NCBI RefSeq assembly: GCF_963665675.1
Contig: NZ_OY762426.1
Coordinates: 1,550,001-1,614,000, forward strand
Direction: 5' to 3'
DNA: 64,000 nt
Source of the DNA: an uncultured Methanolobus sp.
Lineage (GTDB): Archaea > Halobacteriota > Methanosarcinia > Methanosarcinales > Methanosarcinaceae
In this document: piece by piece, positions 35,873-45,104 of the stretch
Layout: the number at the start of each line of letters is the position of its first letter
Position numbering within the stretch: position 1 is the first letter of the stretch
Program-made: the position numbers and the translations under genes
Notes under the pieces: generated by a model
Told to the model about the DNA's origin: nothing
Seen by the model: the letters and a program-made list of their open reading frames with translations, nothing else
Databases searched by the model: none

Positions 35873-36120
35873 AATGAATATATTCCGGTGTATTCTGCAA
35901 TTATAATTAGCAATGCGCCTGGGATACCTGCAATCGCACAGACTGCAATAACTATCCAGGAAGTATATGCAATTCCCAGTTTTAATATTAAATCCGCAAG
36001 GATTAGTACAACAAATCCTCCGATAGTGTTCATCACCATGTTCTTTACGGTTTTCAGTACTTTCCAGAGAATAATTGCAGCTACAATAGCTACTATTAGG
36101 AGAACTATTTCGGTTACCAT
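35869..36120 (-). CDS. BofA-like small membrane protein, 83 aa
   Basis: Almost the whole protein is hydrophobic: helix 1 EIVLLIVAIVAAIILW, then KNMVMNTIGGFVVLILADLI, and a third segment ending IPGALLIIIAEY. The NTIGG...IPGA pattern matches the pro-sigmaK processing inhibitor BofA family (PF07441), also found in methanogens without sporulation; function there is unknown. I chose ATG at 36120 after AGGTGAT; the GTG two codons upstream lies in that signal. Confidence 0.75.
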   Translation of the reverse strand: MVTEIVLLIVAIVAAIILWKVLKTVKNMVMNTIGGFVVLILADLILKLGIAYTSWIVIAVCAIAGIPGALLIIIAEYTGIYSF

Positions 36121-36170
36121 AATCACCTCTTTTATATTACAATGATAAGTATTTAATCGTTGCTAAAAAA

Positions 36171-36590
36171 TTAGAGTTTGTTGACATTATTTAGGAATTT
36201 AGTAATCTCTTCTTTCATTTCATCAACAGTACGGTACTCTTTACAGATTATCCTTTTATCACCAAGAAGCATCGCAGAAACATTCGCTTCAGGAACATTC
36301 AGGCACAACACTGGAATTCCTCTCTGGAGTGCGCTGCATATCTCATAACCAACACCAATTGAAGGTGTGCTAACCTCTGCTATCAGGCACTCGCTTTTTT
36401 CAAGAAATTCCATATCCCTGATGTATATTTCTTCCTCAGAAAGCAATGATTCCGTTTTTTCAAGTTCCGGGTCTGCAACATGCCAGCTAAGAACTTCATG
36501 GCCACTTTGCTGGAGATAATTGCACATCTCCATGTAAGTGGAAAGCATCTGTCTGCCACCCCTTATGGAGGCAGAAAGGAATATTCTCAT
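36171..36590 (-). CDS. Nucleoside 2-deoxyribosyltransferase-like protein, 139 aa
   Basis: It begins RIFLSASIRGGRQM and contains EKSECLIAEVSTPSIGVGYEI, the NDT/DNPH1 pattern in which the glutamate in AEVSTPS is catalytic. Members hydrolyse or transfer (deoxy)ribosyl groups of nucleotides, so the role may be nucleotide-pool cleaning. It overlaps the U32 gene stop by 4 bases (ATGA). Confidence 0.8.
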   Translation of the reverse strand: MRIFLSASIRGGRQMLSTYMEMCNYLQQSGHEVLSWHVADPELEKTESLLSEEEIYIRDMEFLEKSECLIAEVSTPSIGVGYEICSALQRGIPVLCLNVPEANVSAMLLGDKRIICKEYRTVDEMKEEITKFLNNVNKL

Positions 36591-39070
36591 TGCACACCTC
36601 TGTGATAGTGCCCTCTGGTGTGGAACTCACTAATGTCACTTCCCTGCCAGATGTGCTTGGTGTCACCTGTGTAGTAAGCATCGATATTCGCTCTGTATGC
36701 CCTTGTGACCATACTGACATTGTAATCATCCATATTTGTGGCATCGATCCTGAGTCTGGAAACACCAGCTTTGATGAGTTGAGGCACATCTTCAAGCAAG
36801 CAGAGTTCTCTTGAGTTGAATATGTGAGTCCTGCATTGGGAGTCTGTTCTGATAGGGAATTCGTATCCTTTCTCATCAATTATCTCAAACTTGCCACTCT
36901 TGCACTGAGAACCACAGTTAAAACCGTTCTCATCTTTCTCTCCGAGGACACCACCTATGAGGCAGTGTTCGGACTCCATTATCCGGATTTGTCCATGGAC
37001 GATGTATTCACAATCTCCGTACGGTGTTATCTCAATTATCTGTCCAAGGTTCATTTCAGTTGAGAGTGTGACAGTGTCCACACCTTCCTTAGTAAACGCC
37101 TGAAGTGTGTGCTTATTGAAAACATTCACGGAACTGTCAGTTAGGATTTTCAGGCCGGAATCCCGTGCAATTTCAAGTACACCAAGATTCGCTGCAATTA
37201 TCCCCTCAAATCCCAGTTCTTTTGCTAGTTTTATCTTTTCTTTAACATCCTGAATTTCAGTATCTTTCACAATGACCGGTGTATGCAGATATAGGGAGAT
37301 ATTTTTTCCACAAGCACTCTCTGTCATAAATTTCCAATCATTGCTTTGAAGCTCTTTAAGTGAAGCATCAATGTAAACAAGGTCTGCCCCGCTTTTCAGA
37401 GCCGAAGCGAGAGCATCAACAGTTTTAACACTAACAGAAAGCAGTATCATTTTTTCTTCCTTCTCATCTGTTATCTCTGTTTCTTCACTTTTCTCTTGCT
37501 TCATTTCAGAACTAATGTCATGTGCCGGTCTTCTGAACTTTTTGATTCTGATTCTTTCCAGCTCTGTGGTAGCTTCGGTTCTCGCATTGTTCAATTCTTT
37601 TATTGGGATGAATGCATCATCCGGCATATCAACTTCAATTCCCTGAGCCTCAAAAACAGTGTTCCCGGTTTTAGCAAGCTGCTTTTTTACATCTTCTTCT
37701 GTAGTTGGTCTTTTTTGTGCTGTCTGAACCACGTAATCTGAAATGATAGTTGACGTGTTATTTTCGTTATCATAAATTGAGAGTTCAAGTTTCTCTCCAA
37801 TATGAGCCTTAAGATCAATGGAAACCGGAACCTTGCGTATAGGTGCAGGGGAACTGTATGATGCCTGTAGTTCTTTCATCAGGGAATCATCAAGTGTCCT
37901 GTAAACAGGTGTTCCATTCTTTGGAGGCTGATCGAAGTTAATGGTTATAACTTCTCCACTGCCTGCTTTTTTCTCAAGTCTGTTCCCTATGTAAATTCCC
38001 CTCACTATGGTCCCTGAGTTCTTGCTGCCTTCAAAACCGATCCCATCCCCTACCTCAAGTTCTCTTGTAAGCGTGATCTCCAGTCTTTTGAACTTATTAT
38101 TATATCCGGAAACTTTTCCAACCATGATTCCCTGGTTGTGTGGCCTTTCACGGCTCATCAGGTCTATTGCAGGGTCCCCTTTGAAATATCCGGTTGTGAA
38201 CTCACGGTTGAATAACTGCTCAAGATTTTCTTTTTCTTCTTCAGTAACAAAATAATTGTCAGGGTCTTCTGCAAACCTGTCAATAAGGTTGCGATATATC
38301 CTCACAACACCTGCGACATATTCAGGGCGCTTCATCCTGCCCTCTATCTTGAAGGAATCTATTCCTGCGTTAATGAGTTCAGGTAATATCTCTGATGTAT
38401 TCAGGTCTTTTGGACTCAGAAGGTAGCTTCCTTCTGTTTTTATTTCCTTTCCATCCATTCGGAATCTGTATTGTTTACGACATGGCTGGGCGCAATATCC
38501 ACGATTGCCGCTTCTGCCACCTATCATACTGCTCATGAGGCATTGGCCAGAGTAGCAGATACAGAGAGCCCCATGTACAAAAGCCTCGATTTCTACTCCT
38601 GTCTCACTTTTAATCCTTGAAATCTCTTCAAGTGAGAGTTCCCTTGCAAGCACAATTCTCTTAACTCCACTCTTTTTCAGGGCCAGCACAGCTTCTGTGT
38701 TGTGTACCGTCATCTGTGTGCTTGCATGGATTGGAAGTGACGGAACTTTTTCCCTTGCAAGTTCCAGAAGTCCCATGTCCTGCACAATGATGGCGTCAGT
38801 TCCCAGTTCATCAAGGGTGTACATAAGCTCAAGTGCTTCTTCCATCTCACTGTCCTTGATGAGAGTGTTCAGGGTGACATAGACCTTAACAGCTCTCAGA
38901 TGTGCAAAGTCAAGTGCTTCCCTGAATTCCTCTATAGTGAAATTGCCTGCGTATGCCCTGGCACTGAAATCCTTGATTCCAAGGTACACTGCATCTGCTC
39001 CGTTTTCAACGGCAGCTATCAGTGATTCCATGTTTCCGGCAGGAGCTAAAAGTTCAGGAATGTTAAGCAT
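36587..39070 (-). CDS. Large U32-family protein (peptidase U32/RlhA-like), 827 aa
   Basis: The first half is a TIM-barrel U32 module (LLAPAGNMESLIAAVENGADAV in the N-terminus; HGALCICYSGQCLMS and GYCAQPCRKQY near 165-195, with cysteines for a cluster). A DUF3656-type linker (~310-520) follows, then a second degenerate U32 barrel with HGQIRIMESEHCLIGG and FNCGSQC. U32 proteins such as RlhA hydroxylate 23S rRNA; others modify tRNA, and the peptidase label is historical. Length fits double-barrel archaeal members. It is followed with overlap by the NDT-like gene. Confidence 0.85.
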   Translation of the reverse strand: MLNIPELLAPAGNMESLIAAVENGADAVYLGIKDFSARAYAGNFTIEEFREALDFAHLRAVKVYVTLNTLIKDSEMEEALELMYTLDELGTDAIIVQDMGLLELAREKVPSLPIHASTQMTVHNTEAVLALKKSGVKRIVLARELSLEEISRIKSETGVEIEAFVHGALCICYSGQCLMSSMIGGRSGNRGYCAQPCRKQYRFRMDGKEIKTEGSYLLSPKDLNTSEILPELINAGIDSFKIEGRMKRPEYVAGVVRIYRNLIDRFAEDPDNYFVTEEEKENLEQLFNREFTTGYFKGDPAIDLMSRERPHNQGIMVGKVSGYNNKFKRLEITLTRELEVGDGIGFEGSKNSGTIVRGIYIGNRLEKKAGSGEVITINFDQPPKNGTPVYRTLDDSLMKELQASYSSPAPIRKVPVSIDLKAHIGEKLELSIYDNENNTSTIISDYVVQTAQKRPTTEEDVKKQLAKTGNTVFEAQGIEVDMPDDAFIPIKELNNARTEATTELERIRIKKFRRPAHDISSEMKQEKSEETEITDEKEEKMILLSVSVKTVDALASALKSGADLVYIDASLKELQSNDWKFMTESACGKNISLYLHTPVIVKDTEIQDVKEKIKLAKELGFEGIIAANLGVLEIARDSGLKILTDSSVNVFNKHTLQAFTKEGVDTVTLSTEMNLGQIIEITPYGDCEYIVHGQIRIMESEHCLIGGVLGEKDENGFNCGSQCKSGKFEIIDEKGYEFPIRTDSQCRTHIFNSRELCLLEDVPQLIKAGVSRLRIDATNMDDYNVSMVTRAYRANIDAYYTGDTKHIWQGSDISEFHTRGHYHRGVQ

Positions 39071-39209
39071 GATAATCGCTCAGATGAGGTGAGAGTATAT
39101 AAAAATCCCCCTTTTCAAAGCATCATATAGAGATCATAAAATTAGAATGGAGAGAACGATGAACTAGTTTGAAGTACCCACAAAAATTTAAAGGGAGCTT
39201 GTTACCGCT

Positions 39210-39710
39210 TTAATGATCTTCTTCCGTATAATTCCCTTCAGACCCATATAGTTCATCATAGTATCTATCAGATAAACATGTTCCAAGTCCTGATTCATTG
39301 GGTGTATAGTGGATTCCATTGATATTAGCATGGTACTTATCGGAGGAATTCATAATGCTGATCTGTGATATTAGTTGACTTCCATGATAATAATTAATTA
39401 AGTACTCCCAGCCTCTACGCCCATCCAGAGAAGAGTTTTCAGTGTATGAAAATCCGGAAATACAATTTATCAAAGCGTTTATTTCATCTTTATCATCTAT
39501 TTCAATTAAATTCCCATTACATCCACGAATAGACATTTTGGTTATATCGGTATAACTGCCATTTACTATCTCCAGGCGGCCATTATCATCAACGTTAAAT
39601 GATATGTCATATTTTGGCATGTCAGATTCATACCGAGTAAATTGTATGAGACTTACCGCTCCGATTACAATAAAAGATAAAATTATTATTATATGTATTG
39701 TTTTAAACAA
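39210..39710 (-). CDS. Hypothetical exported or anchored protein, 166 aa
   Basis: One N-terminal hydrophobic helix (TIHIIIILSFIVIGAVSLIQF) is followed by a hydrophilic, probably extracellular domain containing cysteines and many N-x-S/T glycosylation-like sites. I recognise no family. Base composition is AT-rich compared with neighbours. The 39711-39908 gap holds a GGCTCT/AGAGCC stem at about 39835-39850 and no gene. Confidence 0.6.
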   Translation of the reverse strand: MFKTIHIIIILSFIVIGAVSLIQFTRYESDMPKYDISFNVDDNGRLEIVNGSYTDITKMSIRGCNGNLIEIDDKDEINALINCISGFSYTENSSLDGRRGWEYLINYYHGSQLISQISIMNSSDKYHANINGIHYTPNESGLGTCLSDRYYDELYGSEGNYTEEDH

Positions 39711-39908
39711 ACAGCACCACTCTATTCATACTTTTAGTTTCATGACCATGACTATTATTAATTTTTCAAAGATTTTATTAAATATTTATGGGATATAACT
39801 CTAACCGCTGTATATTTTCCATAGATGAAATTTAGGCTCTGTGGAGAGCCAAAAAAAGGTGTAAGTTTTTAAGTTAACGACTTAATTTGATTAACTCAGA
39901 TCAATTAA

Positions 39909-40619
39909 TCAACTTTCTTTTACACAAAGATAGGTTGCCATGAAACCATTTTTGTGTATATATTCCTCTATTCTGAAACCTGCCTGTTCGATAAGTCCTT
40001 TCATGGTCCAGTCAAAGGTTGAGTATTCTTCCTTGATGTGAAGTTTCATTTCTTCCACAACTTTATCATCCGTTTCAGACGGCATATTCCGGAACAACTG
40101 TGAGAAATAAGTATCAAAATCCTGTATTTCTGATGAAAAAACCACATCTTTCATGAAAAATTTTCCTCCATCTTTTAACATGGAGCTGATGTTCTTCAGG
40201 GCGATGAGTTTCCAGAAATCCGGCAGGTGGTGCAATACAAGCTGGGTGACAACAGCATCATATTTCATATCCTCCGAATCAAATGTCAGAAATCCTGCAT
40301 TGACAAACCTTACATTTTCTCTCTGTCTTGATTTTGCCTTTTTTTCTGCGAAATCAAGCATCTTCTGTGAAATATCCAGTGCAGTTACCATTTTGCAATG
40401 TTTTGAAAGCTCAATGGAGAACTCACCAGTTCCGCATCCGATTTCCAGAATCTCATTCTCCGGTTCTATGTCGATGAGTTCACACATAGTTTCAGCTTCT
40501 TTTGGGATGTTGCGGATGCTTGCCATCTTCCTGTCATAGTTCAGGACTTCTTCTTCGTTTTCGTAATCCGTTCCTTTCTGGATCAATTCATTGTAATACC
40601 ATTCAGGCAGTTCTTTCAT
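39909..40619 (-). CDS. Class I SAM-dependent methyltransferase, ~236 aa
   Basis: Motif I is EILEIGCGTGEFSIELSK, followed by VTALDISQKMLDFAEKKA and YDAVVTQLVLHHLPDFWK, i.e. a UbiE/Methyltransf_25-like enzyme. The substrate is unknown. ATG at 40619 has AAGGA with good spacing; an upstream start at 40652 has no ribosome-binding site. The gene ends near the ISH3-type element, whose left end is 77 bases upstream of its start. Confidence 0.82.
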   Translation of the reverse strand: MKELPEWYYNELIQKGTDYENEEEVLNYDRKMASIRNIPKEAETMCELIDIEPENEILEIGCGTGEFSIELSKHCKMVTALDISQKMLDFAEKKAKSRQRENVRFVNAGFLTFDSEDMKYDAVVTQLVLHHLPDFWKLIALKNISSMLKDGGKFFMKDVVFSSEIQDFDTYFSQLFRNMPSETDDKVVEEMKLHIKEEYSTFDWTMKGLIEQAGFRIEEYIHKNGFMATYLCVKES

Positions 40620-40742
40620 ATGCATTCCTTCTGTGCATCTTAATATCTTCAAATGAATAAGGGACTGTTGCCTGATCCAAAAATATCAGCAAAATCAGTA
40701 GTTCTCTAATTTTCCCTCCATCTTGTTCCTACTACTATTGAA

Positions 40743-41897
40743 TTACCTTAAACACTGCACTATTAACTGTATTCTTAACTTTCTTCTAATCCATTCTTCA
40801 ACAAACAGAATAAATCTGGCAAACCTGAACTTATCCTCGTCAATGGTTATTGGACCTGGTTTTACAATAGTAAAATGTATTTTCAGGAGGTAAAGCCATG
40901 TATTTCTGAGCAGGAACGATATTAAAGTAAAGAAGTATCTTAAAGTAACGTCCCTTGTTGATGTTTTTGGTTTGACGATATTTCTCATCCTATATGATGA
41001 CTCGATAGCAAATCGCCTTCTATAGACTGTACTAACTTTCCTTGGAGACCAGTTAACCCCATAAACAACAAAACCAAGGTTCTCACATCCACATTTACCT
41101 CTTTTACCTTTCAGATACTTGACATCAATTATGATATCTAAGCGAACTTCTTTCTTTTGAGCATTCCTCATCACATATTCAGCAGACCTTGCTTTTCTCC
41201 CTTCAAGTAGTTGCTTGATAACTTTTCCTCTTCTTACTATTGGTATGATATGAGGGATATCCCTGTTCCGTAATAACTCAAATACATCTACAGAACTGAA
41301 CTCTCTATCCAAACAAAGTACCTTGATATTGAGATTTAGTTCTTTAATAAGATCTATGAAGTAAGTAAGGAAATCTACCTTTGTTTTATTTCTCTCCACA
41401 GGAAGGACTGCAATAGTATACCTCTCATTCTTGTTTATGATCGAAAGTGATACATACGAATAAAATGAATTTGTGGATCTCTTGACCTGACTTCGTATCA
41501 CGTAGTCTTCATTGGACGAGTCAATTGTCCCGTAATATGGATCATTAGTAAAATCGATAGCAAACTCATACTTTTTCTTTGGTCTTAAAGTGCTGACAAC
41601 ACCTTGAAGAAGAATATTCTCATTTATCAAGATAAGCTCTTCAAGACTTAGTTTCCTGAGATGATATCTTAAAGATGTCTCACAAGGAATATCTTGATAA
41701 TGTTTTGATGCAGAATGAACTGAACCGTTATCCACTGCCATACATATGGCAGTGTAAAATAGATCATTAGAACTAAGTGAGCCATTTATCTTGATATCGA
41801 TATTATCTATGAGTGGTTTAAGAACAGTGTCAATACATTGTTTTGGTTTTAGTTCAAGTTTAGAAGTGGTTCGTGAATTGTATGGTGGAAATGACAT
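40743..41897 (-). CDS. DDE transposase of the ISH3/IS4 group, 384 aa
   Basis: Catalytic residues are visible: the first D in FAIDFTND, the second in VLCLDREFSS, and E within YRRRFAIESSYRM, matching the Y-x2-R-x3-E signature of IS4-type enzymes. The C-terminal hydrophobic helices are typical of ISH3. The ATG sits at the edge of a perfect 9-bp palindrome that overlaps the TATA box (41896-41918). Confidence 0.9.
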   Translation of the reverse strand: MSFPPYNSRTTSKLELKPKQCIDTVLKPLIDNIDIKINGSLSSNDLFYTAICMAVDNGSVHSASKHYQDIPCETSLRYHLRKLSLEELILINENILLQGVVSTLRPKKKYEFAIDFTNDPYYGTIDSSNEDYVIRSQVKRSTNSFYSYVSLSIINKNERYTIAVLPVERNKTKVDFLTYFIDLIKELNLNIKVLCLDREFSSVDVFELLRNRDIPHIIPIVRRGKVIKQLLEGRKARSAEYVMRNAQKKEVRLDIIIDVKYLKGKRGKCGCENLGFVVYGVNWSPRKVSTVYRRRFAIESSYRMRNIVKPKTSTRDVTLRYFFTLISFLLRNTWLYLLKIHFTIVKPGPITIDEDKFRFARFILFVEEWIRRKLRIQLIVQCLR

Positions 41898-41918
41898 ATG
41901 GCGGCGTTCCCGCCATAT
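41896..41918 (-). promoter_or_regulatory. Palindrome at the transposase start codon and TATA box
   Basis: ATATGGCGG (41896-41904) and CCGCCATAT (41910-41918) form perfect 9-bp arms around a 5-base loop. On the minus strand one arm merges into the TATA-like TTTATATATGG, and the other contains the first base(s) at the ATG (41897-41895). It could be an operator, or an RNA hairpin that blocks translation of transcripts entering from outside the element. Confidence 0.6.
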
Positions 41919-42033
41919 ATAAAGCTATCGGGAGGCATTACTGAGTTCAAGAGGTAAAATTAGAGAACTACTGAAAATGGATAAAATACAGCAAAAAAGT
42001 GAGTGTTGAATAAGAAAAGGAGAGGAAAAGAAA

Positions 42034-42336
42034 TTATTTCTTTTCCTTTTTCAGGAAGAACCGGTTCATTATGAATAGTCCTGCGATGATTACAAGCAGG
42101 TAGTACAGTGATCTGAAGATCGGTATGTATTTGTATTCGTACCATGTACTGATGATGCTATCAACTGAGAAATACAACTGAAGCGTTGCAAGGGCAATGA
42201 TGATGCTTACGAGTGCAAGCATACCATTTCTGAAATGGTCTTCAGCTGTCTTTTCCTTTTTCTCCTTTTTTGTTGTTTTAGGAGCAAAGTTTACTTTCTC
42301 TTCTTTCACTTCCACACTTTCATTTTCCTCACTCAT
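42034..42336 (-). CDS. Small two-TM membrane protein, 100 aa
   Basis: A charged, lysine/glutamate-rich N-terminus (~40 residues) precedes two hydrophobic helices (MLALVSIIIALATLQLYF and YYLLVIIAGLFIMNRFF) and a KKEKK tail. The start overlaps the stop of the envelope protein gene (ATGA) and has GGAGGAGAT upstream, so the two are coupled and may work together at the membrane. The family is unknown. Confidence 0.72.
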   Translation of the reverse strand: MSEENESVEVKEEKVNFAPKTTKKEKKEKTAEDHFRNGMLALVSIIIALATLQLYFSVDSIISTWYEYKYIPIFRSLYYLLVIIAGLFIMNRFFLKKEKK

Positions 42337-43316
42337 TGCAATCTCCTCCTCGCCATGTATAGCGCTGCAATAAAACCAATTATGGCTATTGGCCCTGTAA
42401 ATCCGGGAGTTTCTGCTTCGTCTGCCGTTTCTCCGGCAACATAATCATATTCCCAGTTGTAGTCCTCTTCATCTTCCACCAGGAAGTCGGCTGTATTGAT
42501 ATCCTTGTTCTGCACAAGCTGGTCTTTGTCAATCACTTTCTCCGGGTTGAGCTGCATGTAATCCTCATCTGTATTGACAATGGTATTTCCATCCCATACA
42601 CTGATTTCCACAACATAATTATAACCGGCAGGAACTGTAAGATTCACGCTTCGAATGGAAGTTTCTTCCGGCTTAATTTCACCGGAGCTTATCCATTCCT
42701 TATCTGCAACAAGGCGTGCATCCATTTCCCTGGCCTTGATTAGTATGCGATAATCCTTGGAAGTTTCAAGTCCTTCATTCTTCAGATAAATGTCATTCTG
42801 GATAACAACTCCTTTTGAGCTTGTCTCTCGCACTAGGAAGTCAATAGTCTCTATCTGGATTCCGGTGTCATGCATGTCGTTTTGCAGGGTGTCGAGTCCT
42901 GTAAGTATCATCTTTCTTTCATAACTCAGTTGCCCGTCATCCATGATGGTTGTACTGATGCGGTAGTCCTCACTTTTCAGAAGGCTGATGCTCTGGCTGA
43001 CTGCCTTAGTTTCCCATTGTTCTATTGGTCCTATCCTCGCTTCCTGCTTCTTCTCAAGAAGTCCGGTATTTTTGTTGAATACTTTCAGGACAACAGTTGC
43101 ATTGCTATCGCTGTTAGCACCCATGTTCTCTACGTAAGTGGTCACATTGAGCCAGACATAAGTGCTTTTGACACTATCTGCCGAGAGCTCAACGTCCCTT
43201 ATCCCCAAATGAGAGCTTTCCTGTTCATCGAAGTCACGCAGGCATCCGCTGGATGTTGCTGAAACCAGAACAATAAGCAGTATGAGGAAAGAATAAACTG
43301 AACGTTTCTGTATCAT
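42333..43316 (-). CDS. Envelope protein with lipobox signal and PGF-CTERM-like anchor, 327 aa
   Basis: The N-terminal signal (SFLILLIVLVSATSSGCL) ends in a lipobox-like SSGC. The middle has two tandem CARDB/DUF7490-like beta domains with conserved pattern (ENMGANSDSNATVVLKVF; IYLKNEGLETSKDYRILI). The C-terminus is TPGFTGPIAIIGFIAALYMARRR, a PGF-CTERM-type archaeosortase signal: PGF, hydrophobic helix, basic tail. It would be exported and anchored at the outside of the membrane. Both anchor types in one protein are noteworthy. Confidence 0.78.
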   Translation of the reverse strand: MIQKRSVYSFLILLIVLVSATSSGCLRDFDEQESSHLGIRDVELSADSVKSTYVWLNVTTYVENMGANSDSNATVVLKVFNKNTGLLEKKQEARIGPIEQWETKAVSQSISLLKSEDYRISTTIMDDGQLSYERKMILTGLDTLQNDMHDTGIQIETIDFLVRETSSKGVVIQNDIYLKNEGLETSKDYRILIKAREMDARLVADKEWISSGEIKPEETSIRSVNLTVPAGYNYVVEISVWDGNTIVNTDEDYMQLNPEKVIDKDQLVQNKDINTADFLVEDEEDYNWEYDYVAGETADEAETPGFTGPIAIIGFIAALYMARRRLQ

Positions 43317-43416
43317 TATATCCCCGGTTGAATAGAGGCGAGGATATTATATATACATTTTGAATTAATTTGGATATCCAAAAATTTAGTAAAAAGAGTA
43401 TGTGGTTTATTACAAA

Positions 43417-43704
43417 TCAATCCGTACAGATGCACGGATTTTGTTTACATGTGGGGCACTTGTCCGGATATTTCTCCAGAAATGCAGCTTCAAGATCAAT
43501 ATCATAGAGATTTGCAAGTGCTCCGATCCATGCGAAACAATCTGCAAGCTCTTCCCTGATGTTCTCCATGTCTTCCCTGCGGATGGCTTCCGCAAGTTCG
43601 CCTATCTCTTCCACAAGCCAGAGTGTTGTTGCAGCTGAACCTCTTCTTTTATCGTTGTGGGCGTAAAGGTCATACATGCGTTTCTGGAATTCAGAAATTT
43701 CCAT
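43417..43704 (-). CDS. MazG-like nucleotide pyrophosphohydrolase, 95 aa
   Basis: The core EEIGELAEAIRREDMENIREELADCFAW has the metal-binding E..E...E..D pattern of MazG/dUTPase-like all-alpha NTP pyrophosphatases. A C-terminal CPTCKQNPCIC tail likely binds zinc, a form common in methanogens. It would clean up unwanted NTPs. GGAGAAAAATT precedes the ATG. It lies 18 bases after hisF. Confidence 0.85.
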   Translation of the reverse strand: MEISEFQKRMYDLYAHNDKRRGSAATTLWLVEEIGELAEAIRREDMENIREELADCFAWIGALANLYDIDLEAAFLEKYPDKCPTCKQNPCICTD

Positions 43705-43722
43705 AATTTTTCTCCGTTTAGT

Positions 43723-44544
43723 TCAGAGTCTTACCGGAATGTCTTTTTCTTTAAGATGCTCTTTCACATCATTTACAGTGTATTCGCCAAAGTGGAAAAT
43801 ACTTGCTGCCAGTGCTGCATCGGCTTTCCCTTTTGTGAAACCCTCATACATGTGCTCTGGATTACCTACTCCACCGGATGCGATGATTGGGATTTCAAGT
43901 TCCTCTGAGAGCTTTTTTGTTATCGGGATGTCAAATCCATCATAGGTTCCGTCCCTGTCCATGCTGGTAAGCAGTATCTCGCCGGAACCAAGTTCCTCCA
44001 CTTTTTTTGCCCATTGAACAGCATCGATTCCCGTTGGCTGCCTGCCGCCGTAAATTACAACCTCGTACCATGCAGGTGTGCCGTCTTCCAGCTCAATAAC
44101 GGTCTTATCTGGATTGTTCTCAACATCAAGGTTGCGTTTGCAGTCGATTGCTGTAACAATACACTGTGCACCGAAAATCTCAGATGATTCTTTTATGAGG
44201 TCTGGATTTTTTACGGCTGCTGTGTTTATAGATACCTTGTCTGCACCTGCCCTGAGAATCTGGCGTATGTCATCGATGGAATTAATTCCGCCACCAACTG
44301 TAAGTGGAATAAATACCTCGTCTGCAGTCCTTTCGATGACCTTGACCATCGTTCCTCTTCCTTCATGTGATGCGGTAATGTCAAGGAATACAAGCTCATC
44401 GGCTCCCTGTTCATTATATCTCTTGGCGAGTTCCACAGGGTCTCCTGCTTTTCTCAGGTCTACAAATTCTATTCCCTTGACGACAGTTCCGCCTTCTTCA
44501 TCAAGCGTAACATCAAGACATGGTATGATCCTTTTTGTAAGCAT
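43723..44544 (-). CDS. hisF: Imidazole glycerol phosphate synthase cyclase subunit, 273 aa
   Basis: It starts [11 protein letters not shown], the invariant HisF N-terminus with the catalytic aspartate, and has VEFV-type phosphate sites ([35 protein letters not shown] with the second catalytic aspartate, ASGGVGN). It partners HisH (48546) to form the imidazole ring. ATG at 44544 gives the standard N-terminus; a GTG at 44565 would add seven residues. Confidence 0.93.
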   Translation of the reverse strand: MLTKRIIPCLDVTLDEEGGTVVKGIEFVDLRKAGDPVELAKRYNEQGADELVFLDITASHEGRGTMVKVIERTADEVFIPLTVGGGINSIDDIRQILRAGADKVSINTAAVKNPDLIKESSEIFGAQCIVTAIDCKRNLDVENNPDKTVIELEDGTPAWYEVVIYGGRQPTGIDAVQWAKKVEELGSGEILLTSMDRDGTYDGFDIPITKKLSEELEIPIIASGGVGNPEHMYEGFTKGKADAALAASIFHFGEYTVNDVKEHLKEKDIPVRL

Positions 44545-44830
44545 GTGTGATTTTGTCCCTTTCACTGCATTTGATTATTTGTTTCTGCCATCTGATGGCA
44601 GATGCTGCATTTAATAAGAAGATATCGAGTTTTTATTTAATACTTCTTGTTGTGGAATGGTAAATTTTATCTGTTTGTAGTTTTTATAGAATATATCAAA
44701 ATGTAGAGTCGATTATCGCTGCATTCGTTTGCGTTGGTATAGCAAATATAGCTCTCAACTTCTCTATAGTGGAGATATTAGAATGAGTGTTATTGCAAGC
44801 ATATATCTAACAATGGAAAGCGTCTCTGGT

Positions 44831-44925
44831 GCAGAGGAGTTAGAAAGAGCTTCCATTTGCTACGATGCAACGGTGCGGCTGTAGACTACACTAAAGGCGC
44901 GAGGGTTCAAATCCCTCACTCTGCA
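44831..44925 (+). ncRNA. tRNA-like locus with Tyr-type anticodon loop and abnormal D region
   Basis: The 3' part is a textbook tRNA half: T arm GAGGG-TTCAAAT-CCCTC (44901-44917), acceptor strand ACTCTGC and discriminator A (44925). The 5' GCAGAG (44831-44836) pairs with CTCTGC. CTGTAGA at 44879-44885 would be an anticodon loop (GTA, Tyr) with a stem paired except for one C-A. The D region is ~17 bases too long with no GG, and the variable loop is long. A TATA-like ATATATC lies ~28 bases upstream. It may be a degenerate, intron-bearing or new tRNA-like RNA. Confidence 0.45.
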
Positions 44926-45104
44926 TTTAAATCTGTTTTATGGTAAATCTGGAACTAATATTATATGTGCTATTTTTATGCCACTCAACTCAAACGGATA
45001 CGAATAAATAGCTAATTATCCTTTTATTTTTGTAATTATTGAATTTATGTAAAACGTTATCCATGTTTTCAGATGCATGGTGGCGTAGGAATAAGGTGTA
45101 CGTA

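Larger units (their letters stand above)
40696..41973 (-). mobile_element. ISH3-type insertion sequence, 1278 bp, intact
   Basis: Terminal inverted repeats of ~23 bp (CAGTAGTTCTCTAATTTT then CCCTC or ACCTC, one mismatch) bound the element. A 5-bp direct repeat AAAAT flanks both ends (40691-40695 and 41974-41978). One full transposase gene fills it. Intact ends, matching target duplication and an unbroken frame indicate a recent, probably active insertion. Confidence 0.9.

Noticed and set aside
39832..39850. GGCTCT-GTGG-AGAGCC stem followed by A7 as a terminator
   Set aside because: For the minus-strand genes the T run lies on the wrong side, and no plus-strand gene ends nearby.
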